A stretch of DNA of 64,000 nucleotides, taken from the NCBI GenBank assembly GCA_002480565.1, contig DLCK01000072.1:108625-172624 (forward strand), in the 5' to 3' direction. The notes beneath the pieces were generated by a model. That model was not told the origin of the DNA and did no database searches. It worked only from the letters and a program-made list of their open reading frames with translations. The DNA is from Phycisphaerales bacterium UBA7800 (GTDB taxonomy: Bacteria > Planctomycetota > Phycisphaerae > Phycisphaerales > Phycisphaeraceae). Below, piece after piece: positions 25,242 through 32,790 of this stretch (position 1 is the first letter of the stretch; each line of letters starts with the position of its first letter). A program made the position numbers and the translations under genes.

Positions 25242-25973
25242 TTAACTGGCTTTCACGGTGTCATCCTCAGTGGATTCTTCAATTTCCGGTAAGTCCGGCA
25301 GCTTCATTTCCTGACGCAAATTCTGTCGCATCTGCTCGACTTCCAACCGCAGGCGTTCCATACTTTCAGTCACCGGCCCGACCAGGACTTCCGACGACTT
25401 GCGGGGCTTGCCGAATTCGACTGCGACTTTGCCAAAGAGTTTGGGCTTTTTGCTCTTGCGTGGCCAAACATCATAGGCACCTTCAATGGCAACGGGAACG
25501 ATCAGCGGATTGCCACGTTTCATGAGCATTGCAATGCCATTGGCAAAGGTTTCAACCTTGCCGGTATGGGTACGTGAACCTTCGGCAAAGACCAGCAAGG
25601 TCACGCCTTCCTTGAGGACTTCCAGACAGGTTCGCATGGATGACAAGTCCGAAGGTGATTCCTGATCGATTGGGATGGTTCTTGCCGTGCGAATCATCCA
25701 ACCAAAAATGGGATTGCGGAACAGCGTCTTTCGGCCAAGTGAAACAAAGGGTCGTGGGCGTGTGCCGACACCGATGATCAGTGGGTCTAAAAAGGATTGG
25801 TGATTACTGACATATAGCACCGGCCCTTCGACGGGAATATTTTCCATCCCGCGAACCTTGATGCGATAGAACAATTTGAAATGGACCCATGCGAAGCAAT
25901 AAACCGTGTACCACAATATGATTTGTGTCACTCGCCAATTGCACCGTCTGGATTTTTTGAAGACTTTAAACAT
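25242..25973 (-). CDS. 1-acyl-sn-glycerol-3-phosphate acyltransferase (PlsC family)
   Basis: The enzyme family acylates lysophosphatidic acid in phospholipid synthesis at the inner membrane. The protein (243 residues from the ATG at 25973; TTG at 25991 is alternative) has an N-terminal hydrophobic segment, the catalytic HX4D motif in NHQSFLD, the phosphate-binding FAEGSR, and the third block PIVPVAIEGAY. The C-terminal tail is acidic (EIEESTEDD). It follows cmk at once, the common cmk-plsC order seen in many bacteria. Confidence 0.9.
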   Translation of the reverse strand: MFKVFKKSRRCNWRVTQIILWYTVYCFAWVHFKLFYRIKVRGMENIPVEGPVLYVSNHQSFLDPLIIGVGTRPRPFVSLGRKTLFRNPIFGWMIRTARTIPIDQESPSDLSSMRTCLEVLKEGVTLLVFAEGSRTHTGKVETFANGIAMLMKRGNPLIVPVAIEGAYDVWPRKSKKPKLFGKVAVEFGKPRKSSEVLVGPVTESMERLRLEVEQMRQNLRQEMKLPDLPEIEESTEDDTVKAS

Positions 25974-25994
25974 ATACAAATTCAGTTCCAAAGA

Positions 25995-26699
25995 TTAAAC
26001 GCCAGCAAGTCGTTGCATCACGATTTGATGCAGATGATCGACCACCTGTTCAAGGGACATTTCGGAGGTATCCACCGTCAACGCATCGTCCGGACAGATC
26101 AGTGGCCCATCCTTACGTGTGGAATCTTTGTGATCACGCTCGATGATTTGTTGACAGATGAGTTGTTCGTCAGCTTCTTTGCCAGCTTCTCGCAATTGCT
26201 CAGCACGTCGATGCGCCCGGACTTGCGGGCGGGCGACAAGATAAAATTTGACCTGTGCATCGGGGAAGACGACGGAGCCCTGGTCACGCCCTTCGGTGAC
26301 CAGACGCGGGTGTGACTTGCCGATGACACGTTGGGCATTGACAAGTATCTCGCGAATCGGTCCCAAAGCAGCAATGGCGGAGACCTGCCCGGTGACATCC
26401 GCATCACGCAGGCGTCCGGTGAGATTGATCCCCTGCCCATACAGTGCGGGTGGATCGGTCTGCCAGTCGAAGTCGAGTTTGGATTCTCTGGCTATGGCAA
26501 GTGCTTCGTCGGCTTGCGTCGTTGGGTCAACCCCGTGATGCAGACACAACGCGGTAATGCCCCGGTACATGGCGCCGGTATCCAGAAAATCGACTCCTAA
26601 GCGTTTGGCAAGTTGTCGAGCGACAGTGGATTTACCACTGCCTGCTGGCCCGTCGAGTGTGACGATCAGATCATCCGTGATGGTAGAATTCAAGTTCAT
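25995..26699 (-). CDS. cmk: Cytidylate kinase
   Basis: Cmk phosphorylates CMP and dCMP. The 234-residue protein has the Walker A motif GPAGSGKST near residue 18, the substrate-binding FLDTGAMYRG, a GRDQGSVVFPDA segment (canonical GRDIGT-VFPDA, here with Gln and Ser in place of Ile and Thr), and the lid segment RAHRRAEQL. The RDHKDSTRKDGPL block matches the family RD--DS-R---PL pattern. Length is typical. The next gene, plsC, starts within 25 bases of its stop, so they are probably co-transcribed. Confidence 0.94.
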   Translation of the reverse strand: MNLNSTITDDLIVTLDGPAGSGKSTVARQLAKRLGVDFLDTGAMYRGITALCLHHGVDPTTQADEALAIARESKLDFDWQTDPPALYGQGINLTGRLRDADVTGQVSAIAALGPIREILVNAQRVIGKSHPRLVTEGRDQGSVVFPDAQVKFYLVARPQVRAHRRAEQLREAGKEADEQLICQQIIERDHKDSTRKDGPLICPDDALTVDTSEMSLEQVVDHLHQIVMQRLAGV

Positions 26700-26744
26700 A
26701 TGGCGTGCGATTGATGGCGAGGGTTTGTGAATTGAAATTGAGGT

Positions 26745-27989
26745 TTATTGCAACGGCATGCTCATGCGAGACATCCATTGCGAGACATATTCGGGCTTGA
26801 GGAAAAAGTAATAAAGCTGTCCTTCAGCCAACTGGTAGCCGGCCTGCATGCGAGCGACTTGCCCGACACCGTAGTAGATATCACAGCGTCCAGGAGCACG
26901 GATGGCGCCCCCGGTATCCTGATCTGCCATGAGTTTGAGTTGTTCACGGAGCTTACCGTCAATGCCGGTCATGGGGACATTGATCATGATGACACCACCC
27001 CGCGGGAAGATGCTCTTATCCGTTGCGACGGTGATCCGTGGCGTGACCTGAAAACCCATCGATCCACTTGGCCAGGAGTCGGGCGTGTAGGGTTGGAAAA
27101 ACACATAACGTGGATTGCTTGCAAGGCGCGGGGCCAAGTCATCAGGATGGGATTCAAAATAGTTTTCAATGGTTGGCAGGTTCACGCTGTTTTCGTCGAT
27201 TAAGCCTTCAGCGACCAACTGCTTGGCGATGCTTTGATAGTCGTGGCCGTTGTTACCTGCATAGCCCACGTACATGATTTGCCCGTCGGTGAGTTGCAGT
27301 CGTGCTGAACCTTGAATGTGAATCAGGTAGACATCAAACGGGTCGGTAAGCCAGACCAGTTCCGTGCCTGAGAGGATGTTGTTGGCTTCAATTTCCTGTC
27401 GCGTGTAGTACGGTAGATACGAACCATCGAGTTGTTTACGGCCCAACACGTTGCCAGTCCCCGGCTCACTGACCAGGTCATTGGGACGACGATACAGCGG
27501 ATAGCGATACTGCTCGGTGCGAGTGGTCGAAGCATTGAAAATCGGCGAGTAGTATCCGGTGAAAAGCACGGTTCCCTTGCGATCCCAACCTACGGATTGA
27601 TAGAGATCAAACTGCTGGCGAATCTGTTCAAGTTCCAAAGGGCGAAGCATGCTGAGCATCGCCAGGACACTTGCTTGAGCCTGTTCGTGGGTGATGCCCT
27701 GGACGGGGAAATATCGTCTTGATGAGGGTGTGCCGAACCATGCGAGACTGCGCTTAAGCGCCTTTTCCATTTCCATCCGGTCGGGCATATTTTGCAGTAA
27801 AGTCAAGTCCGGCCACTGGGCATTGCCAAGTTTGACCAGCGCGTTTTCCCCATCACCTAACGGCCGGGCGTATTGGGGCTTTTGCGGCGTCGGTTCCATA
27901 TCGACTTGCTGGACGCGATCTTTGGCGCAACCGCAAAACAGTGCGACAGTCCATGCCAGGCAAACGGTGATCTTCAAGCTTTTGAACAT
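26745..27989 (-). CDS. mltA: Lytic murein transglycosylase A (MltA-like lipoprotein)
   Basis: MltA cleaves peptidoglycan glycan strands, forming 1,6-anhydro-muropeptides, at the outer membrane. From the ATG at 27989 the protein is 414 residues with a lipoprotein signal ending CGC (lipobox LFCGC). It contains the MltA barrel segments (FTGYYSPIFNAS, DPFDVYLIHIQGSARL, YVGYAGNNGHDYQSI) and a C-terminal 3D domain ending in MADQDTGGAIRAPGRCDIYYG, with the catalytic aspartates. The 34-residue extension to 28091 would overlap pheA and lies before the signal peptide, so it is rejected. Presence of MltA implies a peptidoglycan wall. Confidence 0.9.
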   Translation of the reverse strand: MFKSLKITVCLAWTVALFCGCAKDRVQQVDMEPTPQKPQYARPLGDGENALVKLGNAQWPDLTLLQNMPDRMEMEKALKRSLAWFGTPSSRRYFPVQGITHEQAQASVLAMLSMLRPLELEQIRQQFDLYQSVGWDRKGTVLFTGYYSPIFNASTTRTEQYRYPLYRRPNDLVSEPGTGNVLGRKQLDGSYLPYYTRQEIEANNILSGTELVWLTDPFDVYLIHIQGSARLQLTDGQIMYVGYAGNNGHDYQSIAKQLVAEGLIDENSVNLPTIENYFESHPDDLAPRLASNPRYVFFQPYTPDSWPSGSMGFQVTPRITVATDKSIFPRGGVIMINVPMTGIDGKLREQLKLMADQDTGGAIRAPGRCDIYYGVGQVARMQAGYQLAEGQLYYFFLKPEYVSQWMSRMSMPLQ

Positions 27990-28036
27990 AATGCGATGGC
28001 GACACATCCAGGATGCAACGCAACTTTTCTCATGAA

Positions 28037-29131
28037 TTACAGGACTTCTCGTGCGCGTGGGAAGGAGCCAAGGACGGTGAGTTGACGGCAATGATGACGT
28101 GCTTCTTCCAATGCCTTGGTGACATCTTCATCATCACGATGCCCCAGGAAGTCCACGAAGAAATAGTATTCCCAGTTGACATTCCGGCTTGGGCGTTTGT
28201 CGATGTGCGTGAGGTTCAGGCCATTATCACGGAAGACATCCAACACGTCGGTGAGTGAACCTGCCTTGTGTTCGGTGGTGAACATGATGGCGGTCTTGTC
28301 ATCGCCACTGCGTTTGGCATTGTCACGTGAGACGACGAAAAAGCGCGTGATGTTGTTAGCAGAGTCCTCGATATTTTCGAACTGAACTTTCAGACCATAC
28401 AACTCACCTGCAAGTACGGAACCAACTGCTGCTGCACCTTCTTCCTTGGAGGCCATTTCAGCAGCTAAGGACGTGGAAGCGACAGGAACTTTCTGAGCCC
28501 TGCTGAGTTGGACAGCCAGCCAGTTGCGACACTGCGTAAATGCAGGTGGCTTGGAGTAGACCTTGGTGATCTTGTCCACCGGGCAGTTGGAGAGCAGGTT
28601 CTGATGCACAGCAATGAGCACTTCAGCATAGACCGAAACCGAATTACTCAAAAACGCGTCAAGGGTCTCGCCGATCCCGCCATGAGCAGAGCTTTCAATG
28701 GGAACAAGACCATAGTCAATATGCCCACGGGCGACTTCTTCGCAGACGGCATGAATTTCGCCAAGATCGTCATACTCGACACTTCGCCCGAATTTGCGGA
28801 CAGCTGCAAGATGACTAAATGAACCCGGAGGGCCAAGATAGCCAATGCGCAAGGGGCGTTCCAAGGCGAAACTGCCACTCATCATCTCACGCCAAATGGC
28901 TTCGATGCACTTTTGAGGCAGCGGTCCCTTGTTGTAACGACGGACCTGTTCGAGCACTTTCTGTTCACGTTCAGGTGCGTATATCGGCGAATCCTGCTCT
29001 CGCTTGATTTCGCCAACCTCGACCACCACTTTGGCTCGTTCATTGAGCAGTTGAATGATCTGCTGATCGAGTACGTCAATCTGCTCCCGTAATGGAGCCA
29101 ACCGTGCCTGAATATCATTGGATTGCGTCAT
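28037..29131 (-). CDS. pheA: Bifunctional chorismate mutase / prephenate dehydratase (P-protein)
   Basis: PheA converts chorismate to prephenate and then to phenylpyruvate in phenylalanine synthesis. The 364-residue protein has the AroQ chorismate mutase domain (about 8-95: LREQIDVLDQQIIQLLNERAK), prephenate dehydratase (about 93-270: GYLGPPGSFSHLAA, VPIESSAHGGIGETLD, NITRFFVVSR), and a C-terminal ACT domain (about 285-360: GSLTDVLDVF). The usual ESRP Phe-binding motif of the ACT domain reads DKRPS here, so feedback inhibition may differ. It is divergent from tatC across a palindromic repeat. Confidence 0.95.
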   Translation of the reverse strand: MTQSNDIQARLAPLREQIDVLDQQIIQLLNERAKVVVEVGEIKREQDSPIYAPEREQKVLEQVRRYNKGPLPQKCIEAIWREMMSGSFALERPLRIGYLGPPGSFSHLAAVRKFGRSVEYDDLGEIHAVCEEVARGHIDYGLVPIESSAHGGIGETLDAFLSNSVSVYAEVLIAVHQNLLSNCPVDKITKVYSKPPAFTQCRNWLAVQLSRAQKVPVASTSLAAEMASKEEGAAAVGSVLAGELYGLKVQFENIEDSANNITRFFVVSRDNAKRSGDDKTAIMFTTEHKAGSLTDVLDVFRDNGLNLTHIDKRPSRNVNWEYYFFVDFLGHRDDEDVTKALEEARHHCRQLTVLGSFPRAREVL

Positions 29132-29152
29132 GCCGAGTATTGTAATGGGAAT

Positions 29153-29257
29153 TTTAGGGACTAGCGACTAGCCACTAGTGACTTGGGTAAGACAATAAAA
29201 AATCTTGTGTATTTCTGCCTTTTCCCTGGTCCTTAGTCGCCAGTCCCTAGTCGCTTT
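29153..29257. repeat. GACTAGCGACTAG-type palindromic repeat between pheA and tatC
   Basis: AGGGACTAGCGACTAGCCAC (from about 29155) pairs with the right side AGTCGCCAGTCCCTAGTCGC (about 29235-29254). It has the same architecture as the GATTAGTGATTAGG elements at 9802 and 22622, with a related but distinct 7-bp unit. It lies in the divergent promoter region. Confidence 0.75.
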
Positions 29258-29282
29258 GAAAAAAAACACTACAATCCAACAC

Positions 29283-30320
29283 ATGCCCGAACCGTCCACC
29301 GATGAACCTGTCATGAGCTTTGGGGATCACCTTGAAGACCTGCGTCGCCGACTCATCTTTGCGTTGATGGGTGCGGTGGTGATCGTGCTGATCACCATGT
29401 ATTACGGCGACCACATCGTGACCTGGCTGCAAATCCCACTGCATCATGCTCTACGTCAAGCCGGACTGCCCGCCAAGACGTTTGGGTTTAATGTGACTAC
29501 CGGTTTTGCCATCTACATGCAGGTGAGTCTGATTGCCGGTTTGATACTTTCTGGCCCGTGGATTTTGTATCAGGCATGGAAGTTCGTCGAAACCGGCTTG
29601 TATCAATCTGAGAAGAAGCTGGTCCTGATCCTTGCACCATTTAGTGCGATGATGACCGCAATGGGAGTTTGCTTTGCCTATTACGTGATGCTGCCAATCT
29701 GCCTTGCGTTTTTGATCACCTTTACGGTCAGCTACCCACAAGCCGGTGGCGAAGGGCCGAACTTCATGGATCACATGACTGAAGTTGTTGAGTATTTCGC
29801 CAACTCGAATCCCAAAACAACCAAGCCCAAGAATATCAGTCTTACTGACCCCGACACGCCCAAAGCTCAACATGGCATGCAGGTCCCCCTGCTCACCGAG
29901 GATCCGACCGACCCGGTCAATGGTGAGCTATGGTTTAACCGTACCACTTCAGAACTCAAACTCCAGATTGATGACGACATCAAGTCCATCCCCCTGGGCA
30001 CGGATTCGATGATGAGTCCGCTTATTGAGATTGGCCAATACATCAACTTCGTCACGTATCTGACCCTGGGGGTTGTCGTCGCATTCCAATTGCCCCTGAT
30101 CATGCTCATGATCGGCTGGGCTGGCATCATCCCGCCGGACTTGATTGGCCGGTATCGTCGTCACTGTGTCTTTATCTGCTTTGTGATTGGTGCGGTTCTC
30201 ACGCCTGCGGACCCCATTAGCATGATCGTGTTGGCGTTGCCGCTATGGGCACTTTTTGAGTTTGGACTCAAGCTCATGAAGCTGGTGTATAAGCCACGTT
30301 TTGCGGATGCTGCTGAGTGA
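29283..30320 (+). CDS. tatC: Sec-independent protein translocase TatC with a large periplasmic-loop insertion
   Basis: TatC binds twin-arginine signals and forms the core of the Tat translocon. From the ATG at 29283 it is 345 residues, about 90 more than usual. The N-terminal HLEDLRRRL motif (about 16-24), the first three hydrophobic segments, and the last three (about 255-330, with FQLPLIMLMIGWAGI) are normal. Residues about 152-247, in the loop between segments 3 and 4, are an extra polar region that includes PTDPVNGELWFNRTTSELKL, a pattern better known from small beta-structured surface or phage-like modules. The longer frame to 29205 lies in a repeat and is rejected. Confidence 0.93.
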   Translation: MPEPSTDEPVMSFGDHLEDLRRRLIFALMGAVVIVLITMYYGDHIVTWLQIPLHHALRQAGLPAKTFGFNVTTGFAIYMQVSLIAGLILSGPWILYQAWKFVETGLYQSEKKLVLILAPFSAMMTAMGVCFAYYVMLPICLAFLITFTVSYPQAGGEGPNFMDHMTEVVEYFANSNPKTTKPKNISLTDPDTPKAQHGMQVPLLTEDPTDPVNGELWFNRTTSELKLQIDDDIKSIPLGTDSMMSPLIEIGQYINFVTYLTLGVVVAFQLPLIMLMIGWAGIIPPDLIGRYRRHCVFICFVIGAVLTPADPISMIVLALPLWALFEFGLKLMKLVYKPRFADAAE

Positions 30321-30331
30321 TTTTGAAGACT

Positions 30332-30430
30332 GTTTTTTTACCGCCAAGACGCCAAGAACGCCAAGGTCGGATGAGAAAGATAACAAGACATATTTACCGC
30401 TGAGGCGCAGAGGTCTCAGAGCTAAGAGAG
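30332..30430. repeat. Left arms of both repeat families, before the zinc-ribbon gene
   Basis: 30332-30370 is a left arm of the CCGCCAAGACGCCAAG family (ACCGCCAAGACGCCAAGAAC, then GCCAAGG). 30392-30430 is a CACAGAG-like arm (TTTACCGCTGAGGCGCAGAG and on). The reverse-complement partner of the second is at 30952-30993, beyond the small gene at 30458-30805. Confidence 0.8.
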
Positions 30431-30457
30431 ATTTGAGACTTTTTTCTGGGGATTGAT

Positions 30458-30805
30458 ATGAAATATAAGACACTGTTTCGGTTGGCACTGAAGGTTATTG
30501 GGGTGTATCTGGTAGCAACGAATATCAACGTGGTCATTCAAATTGCATTCGTACTGACCGAAGCTTTTTTTAACAGTCAGAATACAGCAGTTCGGATTCC
30601 CCAATTCCACTTGCAAACAATGTATCTCACCACAAGTATTGCTCCGCTTCTAATCGGTCTGTACCTGTTCTTTGGCGGTGAATGGATCGTCAATAATGCC
30701 ATCCCAAGCAATCGGCCGTATTGTCATGAATGCGGGTATGAACTGACACATGCCACATCCAATACCTGCCCGGAATGTGGGACGGAGTTTAAACCAGCGG
30801 AATAG
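30458..30805 (+). CDS. Small membrane protein with C-terminal zinc ribbon
   Basis: The 115-residue protein has two hydrophobic segments (about 8-34 and 53-72) and a C-terminal four-cysteine zinc-ribbon, CHECGYEL and CPECGTEF. No function can be assigned; such ribbons often mark small membrane proteins of unknown role in Planctomycetes. The gene lies between inverted arms of the intergenic repeats at 30392-30430 and 30952-30993. Confidence 0.68.
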   Translation: MKYKTLFRLALKVIGVYLVATNINVVIQIAFVLTEAFFNSQNTAVRIPQFHLQTMYLTTSIAPLLIGLYLFFGGEWIVNNAIPSNRPYCHECGYELTHATSNTCPECGTEFKPAE

Positions 30806-30847
30806 CGTGCGTGTTATTCAATGGGGTTATTGGTGTAGTCGTTTAAG

Positions 30848-30892
30848 GCACCCCGGGGACTGAAGTCCCGCGGGCTTTAGTGTGCGGTGGGG
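30848..30892. repeat. GACTGAAGTCC-type short palindromic repeat
   Basis: CACCCCGGGGACTGAAGTCC, then GCGGGCTTTAGTGTGCGGTG, contains the palindrome GGGACTGAAGTCCC-like core and a CCCGCGGG block. A related sequence (TCTGAAGCCCCCGAGCTTTA, then GTGGT) lies at 59622-59655 before serS. Confidence 0.6.
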
Positions 30893-30951
30893 ACTTTCAC
30901 TGGGATGATCTCGCAAAATCATCGCATTTAAAAAAATTAAATCATCTTTGT

Positions 30952-30993
30952 CTTTCTCTCTTCGAACGCTGCGACTCTGCGGTAAAAAATGAC
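30952..30993. repeat. Right arm of the CACAGAG-like repeat flanking the zinc-ribbon gene
   Basis: CTTTCTCTCTTCGAACGCTG, then CGACTCTGCGGTAAAAAATG, is a degenerate reverse complement of the arm at 30392-30430. It ends about 10 bp before the uvrC stop codon, so the repeat directly abuts the 3' end of uvrC. Confidence 0.7.
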
Positions 30994-31003
30994 TTGAAAA
31001 AAC

Positions 31004-32344
31004 TCACTCTCCAAGTACGCGTTTTTTACGCAGAAGATGATGGTAATGCTGAGCAAAACGATGGGCTTCATCGCGGATGGCCTGGCAGACTTTAAGTCCG
31101 AGATTTTCACGTCCGAGCTTGATGGGTTGGTCCTGGAATTGCGTGTAAATCAATTCCTCTTTTTTGGCCAGTGAGATCACCATTGGGGGTTTGACGTCTA
31201 CGTTTTCGAAGACCTGCATCGCTGCATGGAGTTGGCCGATGCCGCCGTCGATGATGATGACATCGGGATAGAGTTCGTTACCTTGTGCTGCTTCACGGTA
31301 TCGGCGGGAAACGACTTCGCGGATCGAAGCATAGTCATCATTGCCACCGGGGACGGTTTTGATTTTGAAGCGTCGGTACTCGGATTTAAGGGGGCGACCA
31401 TCGACGAAACAGACCTTGCTGCCTACGGTTTCATTGCCTTGAAGGTGAGCGATGTCGATGCATTCGATGCAGCGGATGGGATCAGTCATGCCAAGCGTTT
31501 TTTGCAGTGATGCCATGCCCTTGGCAGGATCGGTGTAGAAGCTTTCGGCTTCGGGTTGCCAACCTTGTTTGACCTTGCCCCGTTCGTCGAGTTTTTCCAA
31601 TGCTTTGATTTGATCGCGGAGGATGGCTGCTTTTTCAAAGTCCAGATTTTTGGATGCTTCGAGCATTTCCTCTTTAAACTCACGGATCATCACAGAGCGT
31701 TTGGACTCCAGGAACCGGACAAAGCGATTGATGTCCGCGCGGTAAGCTTCCTTGGAAATTTTGTCACCACATGGCGCGGTACATTGCTTGATGGGATACA
31801 ACAGGCAGGGTCGGAAAAATTTCTTTCGTGTGTCGTCTTCACGAATATCCAAGTGACAGGTTCGAAACTTGAACACCCGCTGAAGCAGTTGGACCGACTC
31901 CCGCAGCGCGTAGACATTGGTAAACGGCCCGAAGACCTTGGCCCCCTTAAACTGCGGCTCGCCGGGTTGACGGGTAATGAATACCCCCGGATAGTCATCC
32001 CGCATGGTGATGGCCAGATACGGGAACGTTTTGTCATCCGTAAGAAGCACGTTAAATCGCGGATGGATATCCTTGATCAAACGGTTTTCAGTGAGCAGCG
32101 CTTCCCATTCGCCTTCGCATTCGAGATAGTCAAAATCTTCGACCACATCGAGCATCGGCTGTTTGCGGGGTCCAAGATCGGCTGATGGGACAAAATAACT
32201 GCTCACCCGACTGGGGAGTTTCGACGCTTTGCCCACGTAAATCACAACGCCCTTGGCATCCTTCATCAGATACACCCCAGGGACCGAGGGGAGCTTGCGA
32301 GCCTTTTGCAGTAAGGCTTTGAGTTTGTCGGCTTGGGCGGTCAT
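31004..32344 (-). CDS. uvrC: Excinuclease ABC subunit C, lacking the C-terminal HhH domain
   Basis: UvrC makes both incisions in nucleotide excision repair. The 446-residue protein has the GIY-YIG nuclease domain (GVYLMKDAKGVVIYVGKA, about 23-40), the four-Cys region (CHLDIREDDTRKKFFRPCLL then CTAPC), the UVR UvrB-binding segment (MLEASKNLDFEKAAILRDQI), and the RNase H-like 5'-incision domain with its acidic and His residues (IECIDIAHLQG, IIIDGGIGQL, RDEAHRFAQHYH). It ends directly after this domain at RKKRVLGE. Canonical UvrC (about 600 residues) continues with a tandem helix-hairpin-helix, which is missing. A repeat arm lies immediately after the stop. Confidence 0.92.
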   Translation of the reverse strand: MTAQADKLKALLQKARKLPSVPGVYLMKDAKGVVIYVGKASKLPSRVSSYFVPSADLGPRKQPMLDVVEDFDYLECEGEWEALLTENRLIKDIHPRFNVLLTDDKTFPYLAITMRDDYPGVFITRQPGEPQFKGAKVFGPFTNVYALRESVQLLQRVFKFRTCHLDIREDDTRKKFFRPCLLYPIKQCTAPCGDKISKEAYRADINRFVRFLESKRSVMIREFKEEMLEASKNLDFEKAAILRDQIKALEKLDERGKVKQGWQPEAESFYTDPAKGMASLQKTLGMTDPIRCIECIDIAHLQGNETVGSKVCFVDGRPLKSEYRRFKIKTVPGGNDDYASIREVVSRRYREAAQGNELYPDVIIIDGGIGQLHAAMQVFENVDVKPPMVISLAKKEELIYTQFQDQPIKLGRENLGLKVCQAIRDEAHRFAQHYHHLLRKKRVLGE

Positions 32345-32790
32345 CGTTTTATTTTATCGGGTTTTGTGATTGGGGTTTGGGGATAAGCGTCCTGGACAAT
32401 CAAGTGAAGTATATGTGTTAAGCATCGGTTGATCTTGCCCTGATTCTTGCCAATCAAGGATGAAACCCGACCGCTACAATCAGACGTTTTAATCTTGTCA
32501 TCTGCTTAAAAAGCAAAATTGACTTGACGAAATGCCCGAAACCTGTATCCTTTGGCGCTCTGCAAAGCCCGGTGGCGACGCTGTATTTGTGCGCCATATG
32601 TTGTTATACTGTGGGGCTTGGCATAAAACTTGCCATCCGACTTGTTGATTGAAGACCCCCGGTACCCCCGGAGCTTCCGGAAATACACCGGAAGCATATG
32701 ATGGCTAGCTAACTGACTGTATCAGATTGGCTACGGGTGTCCGACCAAGCTTCTTTTATAAATGAGAAGCGATAGAAAGAATTTGCAACG
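32345..32790 (+). promoter_or_regulatory. Long fusA leader with promoter candidates
   Basis: This 446-bp interval has no convincing gene. Promoter candidate 1 is TTGACG (32524-32529), 16 bp, TATCCT (32546-32551). Candidate 2 is an extended -10, TGTTATACT (32602-32610), with only a weak -35 upstream. Transcription from either would leave a leader of about 180-235 nt before the fusA ATG, including the hairpin at 32673-32695. Confidence 0.5.
32673..32695 (+). other. Perfect 8-bp hairpin in the fusA leader
   Basis: GCTTCCGG (32673-32680) and CCGGAAGC (32688-32695) pair around a 7-nt AAATACA loop, 95 bp before the fusA start. No T-run follows. A role in translational or transcriptional control of EF-G synthesis is possible. 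Confidence 0.5.

Noticed and set aside
26745..28091. Longer MltA start at 28091
   Set aside because: It would overlap pheA by 55 bp and put 34 residues before the lipoprotein signal; the ATG at 27989 fits the signal.
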